Assembly: GCA_002505685.1 (NCBI GenBank)
Contig: DAVT01000009.1
Coordinates: forward strand, 1,085 to 8,342
Length of the DNA stretch: 7,258 nt
Reading direction: 5' to 3'
From: Euryarchaeota archaeon UBA501
GTDB lineage: Archaea; Thermoplasmatota; Poseidoniia; Poseidoniales; Thalassarchaeaceae
Made by a program: the position numbers and the translations under genes
The notes under the pieces: generated by a model
Database searches by the model: none
What the model saw: the letters and a program-made list of their open reading frames with translations, nothing else
Told to the model about the DNA's origin: nothing
Part shown: positions 1 through 5,851 of the stretch, in pieces
Numbering within the stretch: position 1 is the stretch's first letter
Layout of the letters: the number at the start of each line of letters is the position of its first letter

Positions 1-9
1 GAAAATCGC

Positions 10-51
10 GGGGTGTTCGGTCAGGGATAAGCCTCCCCTGACCGGCACCCC
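10..51. repeat. Strong GC-rich imperfect hairpin upstream of the operon
   Basis: GGGGTG (10-15) pairs with CACCCC (46-51), and CGGTCAGGG (18-26) pairs with CCCTGACCG (36-44). This gives 15 base pairs broken only by a small internal loop (TT against G), with a 9-nt apical loop at 27-35. No T-run follows on the + strand, so it is not a classic intrinsic terminator for an upstream + gene. On the - strand it is followed by a short T-rich stretch, but no - strand gene ends here. It could be a 3' processing hairpin of an upstream transcript, a 5' leader element or an extragenic repeat. The pairing is seen directly; its function is unknown. Confidence 0.6.
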
Positions 52-64
52 CTACAATTATACC
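52..64 (+). promoter_or_regulatory. Weak TATA-box-like stretch before the first gene
   Basis: An AT-rich segment reading ACAATTATA (54-62) lies directly after the hairpin in otherwise GC-rich sequence. An archaeal TATA box here would put transcription start near base 84, only a few bases before the ATG at 88. That fits a nearly leaderless mRNA but conflicts with the apparent ribosome site at 77-81. The call is weak. Confidence 0.2.
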
Positions 65-76
65 ACCATCAGCATT

Positions 77-81
77 GGGTG
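77..81 (+). promoter_or_regulatory. Ribosome binding site deciding the first start
   Basis: GGGTG lies 6 nt before the ATG at 88 and matches the archaeal anti-Shine-Dalgarno sequence. It favours ATG 88 over the in-frame GTG at 79, which overlaps the site itself. Confidence 0.5.
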
Positions 82-87
82 CTACTG

Positions 88-2430
88 ATGAGTAGTGAAA
101 GGTTATCCTCAATTATTTCACTACTACTTTTGTTCTCAATGGTTTTGGCACCACTGGAAGTTTCTGCAGATAATCCTGAGAGTGAAATTTACACACTTTC
201 AGGATACATCTACACAGCAGATGGGCAACTCGCGAATAGTACATCGATCAAAGTCGATTCGATGGCTTCGGTCTGGTCTCAAGACGGTTACTACGAGTAC
301 TCTGGGATTACCCCAGGAGAACATACAGTCCGTGCCTATTTCATGAACGATGGGCACACTGTGGCATATCGCTCGATGTTCTTCTCAAGTGACATGGAAT
401 TGGACTGGTATGTTGGACACAATTGGATTACTGCAGAGGTATTCGATGGTAATGGTCAACCAGCACAAAGTTCACCTATGACCACCGTCAAACTGGTGGA
501 AACCGCGGAGAGCCACACCCTCGATGATGGTCGCACGGAATTTGGACCTTATACCACGGGTGATTATTACACAATGCGAGCTTACTATGGTGACATTGAT
601 CACTCGACGCAATATGTACACTTCAAATTGGAAAGCGGCTCCTCAGCCCAACCAAGTTTGAATGATTTCGACTTCCATCACGGATTGAACAGTGTTTACG
701 GATTCATCATCGATAGTTTGGATGTTCCTGTATCTGGCGCTACGGTAAGCAATGGCAACAATAGTGTTACAACGAATTCAGATGGCTTTTATTTACTGCA
801 AAACCTCGAAGTAGGGAGTACTCAAAATTTGACATATCATATCGATGGTGTTGAAATTCTTGAACCAGTAAACCTGTCGATTTCCTCCGGTGAAAATTGG
901 CTCAATCAAACCTCAATCGTGGATGTTGAATTCCCTCACAATGTCAGTTTTGTTACTCAGATGCAGACCACCACTATGTCTCCATTGGCAATCGAATGGG
1001 ATGGCGGTGACTACACCGACTATTATTCGTTGTACATCGGTGAGATATCTGAAGAAAATCTGGCTTATCGAGGATTCTCTGAATCCTTTATGTATACGCC
1101 TACAGCGTCCGGTACAATCGAATTCAACATAGTCGCAAACAATTCCAATGGTTCGAATGAAAATGCTCAACCGCTTCTCATTATCGTTTTGCCTCACTCG
1201 TCCAGTGATCAACTATGGTCGGCCGGAATGAGTTGGGACTATGCTTTGTTACACACACCTGAATATCACCAAAATAAGACGTACACTGCAATTGGTACGG
1301 AAATCATCACTGATGCATTTGATCGGGACCGTGAAACATTCCTTCTTCGTGTATCCGATGAAAATTACGAGGAGGGTGAAAAAGCATATCGTTGGGTCGA
1401 TACAACCAGCCTGCTTAGTGTCAAAACATACTGGGTCGATGCTCCTTCAGAATCATCATACTTCCAAGAAGGCCAATTGGGCTGGGATTTCACGAATCAA
1501 GATGGAGAGGCGCATTTGTTTTCTACAAATCCTCCTACATCACTTCACTTCAACAGAACCAACATCATTGGTGTCCCAGGTCACCCCAATGGTTACGATG
1601 ACACGATGAATACAATCTCAATTGAAGAAAATGTCGAAATTACCACCGCTGCAGGAGTTTTTGATACTACTTACATCACAATTGTAGATCAAAATGATGG
1701 TGTCAAATCATGGGAGCTTTGGTATAATTCAACAGTCCGAAATTATGTCAAAATAATCGATCGTTTACCGGGCTCTCATTCGGATATGGTCGAGTATGAG
1801 TTGACCGGATACAATCTACCGACCACTCCTCAGTTCACCACTGAACAAGGCAACCTAGCTGTGAACGATTATAGCATTGAATGGGCCGAATTTGAAGGCG
1901 CATCGGAATATCAGTTGGTGGAAAACGGTGAATTGATTTACGAAGGTCCCCTGACTTCGTTTGACATAGAAAATCAGCTTGACGGTGATTATCTGTATCA
2001 ATTGAATGCAGTAATGGATATTGGTTATATCCTCCAAGGAGATCAAATTGAGTTGAGTGTATTTTACATTCAATTACCACCGGTCGTGACTACAACTACA
2101 CAATCCCTCGGGGCTGGTCAATCTTTGGAATTGTCTTGGGAATCAGTCGAGAATGCCGCATGGTATTCAGTAACCGTCCAAGATGCGGATGGAATGACGA
2201 CAGAGGTATACAATGGCACAGAGAGCACAATCATCCTGAAAGACCTTGATTCAGGGCAGAATCGTATTCGGGTTCATGTCGGCCTTGAGGATGGTAAGAT
2301 TTCTGAAAAATCACCATCCATTTTCATCACCGTCGATGAAGATGTTATCTTGACTCCCGTCAGCATTTTCTTTGCTGGAGTGATTCTTTTGATTCTGATT
2401 ATTACTGCGAATTGGGGGCGAAGAGGTTGA
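88..2430 (+). CDS. Large secreted, membrane-anchored multidomain beta-sandwich surface protein
   Basis: Role unknown; the architecture says it is an extracellular protein fixed to the membrane. Starting at ATG 88 gives 780 residues. A signal peptide covers about residues 1-27 (hydrophobic core SLLLLFSMVLAP, likely cut after VSA). Three carboxypeptidase-regulatory-like repeats follow at about 34-112, 113-200 and 202-280, showing the usual pattern of a short GY/GF strand, a 'DG.Y' turn and a 'G.H/T..Y' strand. A fibronectin-III/Ig-like unit is at about 283-370. An unassigned domain at about 374-577 has an 'AAGVFDTTYI ... WYNSTVRNYVKI' pattern reminiscent of DUF3108-like secreted beta domains. 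Two more FN3-like units lie at about 580-662 and 664-750. A membrane helix at about 754-774 ends in WGRRG, giving an outside N-terminus. Many N-glycosylation sequons are present. No protease, hydrolase or NEAT motif was recognised. Its stop overlaps the start of the binding-protein gene (TTGA), implying coupled translation and a shared task, perhaps ligand capture (inference). Confidence 0.85.
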   Translation: MSSERLSSIISLLLLFSMVLAPLEVSADNPESEIYTLSGYIYTADGQLANSTSIKVDSMASVWSQDGYYEYSGITPGEHTVRAYFMNDGHTVAYRSMFFSSDMELDWYVGHNWITAEVFDGNGQPAQSSPMTTVKLVETAESHTLDDGRTEFGPYTTGDYYTMRAYYGDIDHSTQYVHFKLESGSSAQPSLNDFDFHHGLNSVYGFIIDSLDVPVSGATVSNGNNSVTTNSDGFYLLQNLEVGSTQNLTYHIDGVEILEPVNLSISSGENWLNQTSIVDVEFPHNVSFVTQMQTTTMSPLAIEWDGGDYTDYYSLYIGEISEENLAYRGFSESFMYTPTASGTIEFNIVANNSNGSNENAQPLLIIVLPHSSSDQLWSAGMSWDYALLHTPEYHQNKTYTAIGTEIITDAFDRDRETFLLRVSDENYEEGEKAYRWVDTTSLLSVKTYWVDAPSESSYFQEGQLGWDFTNQDGEAHLFSTNPPTSLHFNRTNIIGVPGHPNGYDDTMNTISIEENVEITTAAGVFDTTYITIVDQNDGVKSWELWYNSTVRNYVKIIDRLPGSHSDMVEYELTGYNLPTTPQFTTEQGNLAVNDYSIEWAEFEGASEYQLVENGELIYEGPLTSFDIENQLDGDYLYQLNAVMDIGYILQGDQIELSVFYIQLPPVVTTTTQSLGAGQSLELSWESVENAAWYSVTVQDADGMTTEVYNGTESTIILKDLDSGQNRIRVHVGLEDGKISEKSPSIFITVDEDVILTPVSIFFAGVILLILIITANWGRRG
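2414..2430 (+). promoter_or_regulatory. Shine-Dalgarno plus TTGA stop/start overlap (gene 1 to gene 2)
   Basis: GGGGGCG (2414-2420) precedes TTGA at 2427-2430 by 6 nt. TTG (2427-2429) starts the binding protein and TGA (2428-2430) ends the surface protein. The layout is that of termination-reinitiation coupling and nearly repeats the junction at 4550-4565. Confidence 0.6.
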
Positions 2431-3518
2431 CCAAAAATCGTCATCTGGCACTCTTCCAAACAGTTCTAATTGTGGCTTGTTCAATTGGAGTATACCACTT
2501 TTCTTCACAAGATAATTCTGAATCCAATGGCTCGATTCAGGTAATCGATTCGAATAATGTCAAACACAGTTTTGACGATTCGCCTTCAAGAGTTGCAATT
2601 ACCAACACATATGCGGCGAGTGTAATGCGCATGCTTGGAGTCAATTCATCCGTTGTTGTCGGAGTTTCAGGTGATTTCTATGATGAAACCCTCTGGCCTG
2701 AATACACAGACACAAAAATAGTGCAACAATCAGCTCATTCCGAAATTGACTTTGAGGCCCTACTTGATTCACGACCCGAAGTGTACATCGTTTTCGCTAC
2801 CAATGGAATGGTTGATACCAACGCAATCCGAGAAAAGTTGGAGCCCGTTGGAATCAAAGTCCTCGCTTTGGATTTTTACAAATATGATGTATTAAGAGAC
2901 GAAATTTCAGTGGTTGCAGAACTATTTGGAAAACAGGATGAAGCCAACCAATTGTTTCAGGAATTTGATTCGATTGAATTGGAAATATCTTCAAGAATTT
3001 CCGGATTGAATAATTCCAATCGCCCTACAGTAGTCATGGAACACCATGCCTCATTGACGCGAGATCCAGTGGTCCTAACAGGCACCTCTCAGTGGACAGA
3101 TATTATCGAGAAAGCCGGTGGTATGAACTATTTCAAGGATTTACCAGGACACACAACTCATGTCGATATGGAAGCAATATTGGATGCCAATCCTGATGTA
3201 ATCATGTTTGATGGAATCACTTTTGATATTGGTTTCAATTCTTATGACACGGATGATATGTGTGGTACACACATGGATTTCATTCGTGATCGGCCTGGAT
3301 TCGATAATATGAAGGCGATACAAGATGATCGCATGATTATCATGTCAGGTGAATTTGCCGGGCCGATGATGATTCATGGCCTACCTACACTTGCAAAAAT
3401 TCTGCACCCTGAATTGTTTGAGGATTTGGATACTGAATCCTTTATACAGGATTACTTTGTGAATTATCACGGTTTAGAAAAACAAGGTAAATTTGTTTGC
3501 AGTACGATGGGTGGTTGA
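2427..3518 (+). CDS. ABC transporter substrate-binding protein, class III (iron/heme/cobalamin type)
   Basis: Captures a ligand outside the cell and delivers it to the permease encoded next. The start is taken as TTG 2427, which overlaps the previous stop (TTGA) with GGGGG at 2414-2418 placed 8 nt upstream. An in-frame TTG at 2412 would add five residues but lies next to that site. The 363-residue product has an N-terminal hydrophobic stretch (about 8-24) and then the two-lobed FecB/BtuF-type fold. The N-lobe holds 'RVAITNTYAASVMRMLGV' (55-72) and 'EIDFEALLDSRPEVYIVF' (106-123). A helical linker covers about 155-195. The C-lobe holds 'IIEKAGGMNYF' (226-236) and 'VDMEAILDANPDVIMFDG' (246-263). 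IVAC at 15-18 fits a lipobox, but the hydrophobic segment continues past the Cys, so either a lipid anchor or an uncleaved helix is possible. Paired histidines (206-207) sit where relatives often have a Tyr/Glu-rich strand. Family assignment is secure; the ligand (heme, Fe chelate or cobalamin) is not. Confidence 0.9.
   Translation: MTKNRHLALFQTVLIVACSIGVYHFSSQDNSESNGSIQVIDSNNVKHSFDDSPSRVAITNTYAASVMRMLGVNSSVVVGVSGDFYDETLWPEYTDTKIVQQSAHSEIDFEALLDSRPEVYIVFATNGMVDTNAIREKLEPVGIKVLALDFYKYDVLRDEISVVAELFGKQDEANQLFQEFDSIELEISSRISGLNNSNRPTVVMEHHASLTRDPVVLTGTSQWTDIIEKAGGMNYFKDLPGHTTHVDMEAILDANPDVIMFDGITFDIGFNSYDTDDMCGTHMDFIRDRPGFDNMKAIQDDRMIIMSGEFAGPMMIHGLPTLAKILHPELFEDLDTESFIQDYFVNYHGLEKQGKFVCSTMGG
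3509..3514 (+). promoter_or_regulatory. Ribosome binding site of the permease gene
   Basis: GGGTGG, inside the last codons of the binding-protein gene, lies 7 nt before ATG 3522. It supports that start and a coupled reading of the two genes. Confidence 0.5.
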
Positions 3519-3521
3519 AAT

Positions 3522-4565
3522 ATGGACTCAATTTCCCAGAAACACATCGAAAATTCAAAATCACAAATCATAGTGATATTTATTCTGTGCATCGTGACGT
3601 TTTTGTTCGCAATATTTGCGATGGGTTGGGGTTCATCTAGCAATCTCGATGTGCTTACCACCATGAAAATTCTCTTTGGCTTAGAATCTGCAGATCAATT
3701 GCAATCTGATATCATTTGGAAACTCCGCTTTCCAAGAATTTTGATGGCTATTGTTGGGGGTGCGGCCCTTGCAACAGCAGGAGCTTTGATGCAAGGATGC
3801 CTTGGAAATCCCTTGGTTTCTCCATTGACTCTAGGTGTTGCATCAGGGGCTGCGTTGGGGGCTGCATTTGCCATCGTTCTGGGTTTTTCGATTGTATCTA
3901 GTTCAGAACTTGCCATCGTGGCTAACGCTTTCCTATTCTCACTGATTGTTGTCGCGATTATCATCCAATTGGGCAATATTAGGTCAATTTCTGCCGAGTC
4001 CTATATTTTGGTGGGAATTGCCATTACTTTCATCGCCGGAGCAATCGTATCTACCATGCAATATTTTGCCACAGATGCACAATTGTCTCAACTTGCCCAT
4101 TGGTCCTTTGGAAGTCTATCTCGGCCCACATTGGAAAATGCTCTATTGGTTTCTCTTGTGGTGATTGCTTTGATGCCCTCTGCCCTCAAATGGTCATGGG
4201 ATCTCAACGCCTTATCTTTGGGAGGTGACGACTTTGCAAAATCAACTGGTGTTAACCCTGAATCAACAAGGGTTCGAATCCTGATATTATCTGCACTAAT
4301 GACTTCAGTTGTGATTGCATTTACTGGCCTGATTGGTTTTTTGGGCCTTGCAGCACCTCACATGAGTCGCCTAATCGTCGGCAACGATTATCGGAAACTC
4401 ATCCCCTGTTCGTGTGTATTTGGTGCTCTATTGATGCTATTTGCAGATACTGTTGGCAGGACTCTTTTCGCGCCCGTTGTGATTCCAGTAGGGATTATGC
4501 TATCCGTAATTGGAGGGCCGTTTTTCATGTATCTATTATTGAAGGGAAAGGGGGCGGGGCATTGA
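3522..4565 (+). CDS. FecCD/BtuC-type ABC transporter permease
   Basis: Forms, as a homodimer, the membrane channel of a type II importer for iron chelates, heme or cobalamin. At 347 residues it is normal family length, with many hydrophobic segments consistent with about nine to ten helices (first at about 15-35). Diagnostic FecCD stretches are 'LRFPRILMAIVGGAALATAGA' style sequence at 68-88 leading into 'QGCLGNPLVSPLTLGVASGA' (91-110), the cytoplasmic coupling region at about 230-254 ('LSLGGDDFAKSTGV'), 'GLIGFLGLAAPHMSRLIVG' (269-287), and the C-terminal 'IPVGIMLSVIGGPFF' (321-335). The usual Glu of the 'ELPVG' motif is replaced (here PVVIPVG). The gene starts 3 nt after the binding-protein stop, and its own stop overlaps the ATPase start, so the three make one transporter. 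The substrate cannot be read from the sequence. Confidence 0.95.
   Translation: MDSISQKHIENSKSQIIVIFILCIVTFLFAIFAMGWGSSSNLDVLTTMKILFGLESADQLQSDIIWKLRFPRILMAIVGGAALATAGALMQGCLGNPLVSPLTLGVASGAALGAAFAIVLGFSIVSSSELAIVANAFLFSLIVVAIIIQLGNIRSISAESYILVGIAITFIAGAIVSTMQYFATDAQLSQLAHWSFGSLSRPTLENALLVSLVVIALMPSALKWSWDLNALSLGGDDFAKSTGVNPESTRVRILILSALMTSVVIAFTGLIGFLGLAAPHMSRLIVGNDYRKLIPCSCVFGALLMLFADTVGRTLFAPVVIPVGIMLSVIGGPFFMYLLLKGKGAGH
4550..4565 (+). promoter_or_regulatory. Shine-Dalgarno plus TTGA stop/start overlap (permease to ATPase)
   Basis: GGGGG (4550-4554) lies 7 nt before TTG 4562-4564, which overlaps the permease stop TGA at 4563-4565. This decides the ATPase start: the longer in-frame reading from 4412 would add 50 residues translated from permease coding sequence that match no ABC fold. 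Confidence 0.65.
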
Positions 4566-5365
4566 ACGAAATTCTTGATGTTGAGAACCTAAACTTCAGT
4601 TGGGGCCGAAATCATGTACTCAAGGACGCTTCCATTTCTATCGGCGAGAATGAACTCGTCGCTATTTTAGGTGTAAATGGCGCAGGTAAATCCACCTTAC
4701 TCAAGTGTATCAACAAAATTCTGACCCCCTCCTCAGGTAAAATTCGCATCTCCGGTGATGATATTGCACAGTACAATTTAGCCAAATTAGCAACAAAAGT
4801 ATCCTATGTGCCGCAATCGGTGTTAACCAGTTTTTCGATGGATGTTTTCGACGTAGTCTTGTTGGGTAGACGCCCCCACATTACATGGAGAATTAGCGAT
4901 AAAGATCGCGATATGGTCAGTGAAACACTTCGCTATCTTGGGCTCGAAGATTTTGCATTTCGACGTTTTGATCAACTCTCTGGTGGAGAGAGACAAAGAG
5001 TCATCATCGCCAAGGCGATAGCACAAGATCCGTGCCTGTTACTCATGGATGAGCCTACAAGCGATTTAGATTTGAAAAACCAAATTGAAGTTATGAAGCG
5101 GATGCGGGAAATTGTATCAGACACTAGCAAGCCCAAGTCTGCCTTAATCGCAATTCACGACATCAATGTTGCAGCCCGATTTGCAGATCGAATCGTTCTA
5201 CTACATCAAGGTGAAATTATGGCTGAGGGCACGCCAGAGACGGTATTGACCGAAGAAAACATTGCCGAAGTATTCGGTGTAACAAGCAGCATTGTGGAAA
5301 AAACAAGATACAAACCACTGCGCGTAATTATTCAAGATGAAATTGTTAAATCAGAAGAAGAATAG
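4562..5365 (+). CDS. FecE/BtuD/HmuV-type ABC transporter ATP-binding protein
   Basis: Powers the importer formed with the preceding permease; acts as a cytoplasmic dimer. From TTG 4562 the product is 267 residues, normal for the family, and begins directly with the first ABC strand ('ILDVENLNFSWG'). All catalytic elements are intact: Walker A GVNGAGKST (37-45), Q-loop Gln85 in YVPQS, signature LSGGERQR (139-146), Walker B LLLMDEP (159-165), a D-loop reading SDLD (167-170), and switch His199 in IAIHD. The 'LLGRRPHI' segment (100-107) between Q-loop and signature is typical of iron-chelate/heme/B12 ATPases. It ends 3-12 nt before the flavodoxin gene, depending on that gene's start. Function as importer ATPase is secure; the ligand is not. 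Confidence 0.95.
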   Translation: MNEILDVENLNFSWGRNHVLKDASISIGENELVAILGVNGAGKSTLLKCINKILTPSSGKIRISGDDIAQYNLAKLATKVSYVPQSVLTSFSMDVFDVVLLGRRPHITWRISDKDRDMVSETLRYLGLEDFAFRRFDQLSGGERQRVIIAKAIAQDPCLLLMDEPTSDLDLKNQIEVMKRMREIVSDTSKPKSALIAIHDINVAARFADRIVLLHQGEIMAEGTPETVLTEENIAEVFGVTSSIVEKTRYKPLRVIIQDEIVKSEEE

Positions 5366-5377
5366 GTTGTGAAAAAA

Positions 5378-5830
5378 ATGAGTGATAGAAAATTGTTGAT
5401 ATTGTTTGGAACAGAAACTGGAAATGCAGAAGATTTGGCATTTGATGCCGGAAATTTATCTGGAAATTTCGATTTGGAAGCAGAAGTTAAAGGAATGGAT
5501 GAGGTTGATTTAGATGATATCACATCATGTAATCGATTAATGATTGTCTGTAGTACATGGGGCGAAGGAGATCAGCCAGACAATGCGCAAGATTTGTTTG
5601 ATGAAGTAAGCGAATCGGAGGATGGTTGCATGGATTCAGTTAGTTTTGCCGTTTTGGCTTTGGGAGATACTGCCTTTGAGATGTTTTGCCAATCAGGAAA
5701 GGAGTGGGATCAGATTATTGAACAGAAGGGAGGTACTCGAGTCAACGACCGAATTGATTGTGATACCGACTATGAGGATGAAGCCGAAGAGTGGATTGAA
5801 GCTACATTGCAGATAATGAAAAATGTTTAA
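5378..5830 (+). CDS. Short-chain flavodoxin (MioC / diflavin-reductase FMN-domain type)
   Basis: Binds FMN and carries single electrons in the cytoplasm. The start is taken as ATG 5378 (150 residues); an in-frame GTG at 5369 would add three residues. An AGGT at 5364-5367 fits the ATG better. The FMN phosphate loop is TETGNAE (12-18). The loop STWGEGDQPDNA (59-70) is the form seen in sulfite-reductase and cytochrome P450-reductase FMN domains and in MioC. The third FMN-contacting loop is LGDTAFEMFCQSG (95-107), followed by 'DYEDEAEEWIE' (131-141). The protein is strongly acidic, as expected for docking to basic partners, and no FAD/NADPH reductase domain is attached. Placed between the importer ATPase and the HugZ-like gene, it is a plausible reductant for heme opening or ferric reduction (inference). 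No flavodoxin reductase gene is in the window. Confidence 0.9.
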   Translation: MSDRKLLILFGTETGNAEDLAFDAGNLSGNFDLEAEVKGMDEVDLDDITSCNRLMIVCSTWGEGDQPDNAQDLFDEVSESEDGCMDSVSFAVLALGDTAFEMFCQSGKEWDQIIEQKGGTRVNDRIDCDTDYEDEAEEWIEATLQIMKNV

Positions 5831-5840
5831 TGAAAAATAG

Positions 5841-5847
5841 GGGGTGA
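5841..5847 (+). promoter_or_regulatory. Strong ribosome binding site deciding a TTG start
   Basis: GGGGTGA is a full-length match to the archaeal Shine-Dalgarno consensus and lies 4 nt before TTG 5852. It justifies the non-ATG start of the HugZ-family gene, whose first internal ATG (residue 46) would fall inside the conserved barrel. Confidence 0.65.
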
Positions 5848-5851
5848 AAAC

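Noticed and set aside
1..60. tRNA 3' end suggested by the GC-rich arms at the left edge
   Set aside because: No T-arm consensus (GGTTCRANYCC), no CCA-adjacent acceptor pattern, and the stem is one long hairpin rather than tRNA arms.
913..1212. 99-codon open frame on the - strand inside the surface-protein gene
   Set aside because: Antisense to a clear gene; its translation has no recognisable domain, and no ribosome site was evident.
1241..1609. 122-codon + strand open frame inside the surface-protein gene
   Set aside because: Out-of-frame shadow of a well-supported coding region, with no domain pattern.
3695..3976. 93-codon - strand open frame opposite the permease
   Set aside because: Ala/Thr/Pro-rich antisense of hydrophobic permease codons, a common artefact.
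4412..4561. 50-residue N-terminal extension of the ATPase from an in-frame start at 4412
   Set aside because: It lies wholly within permease coding sequence in another frame, resembles no ABC domain, and TTG 4562 has a good ribosome site and overlaps the permease stop.
2427..5365. Naming the transporter BtuFCD (cobalamin) or FhuBCD (siderophore)
   Set aside because: The families share all visible motifs and nothing in the window is specific to cobalamin or hydroxamates. The HugZ neighbour favours heme, but not enough for gene symbols.
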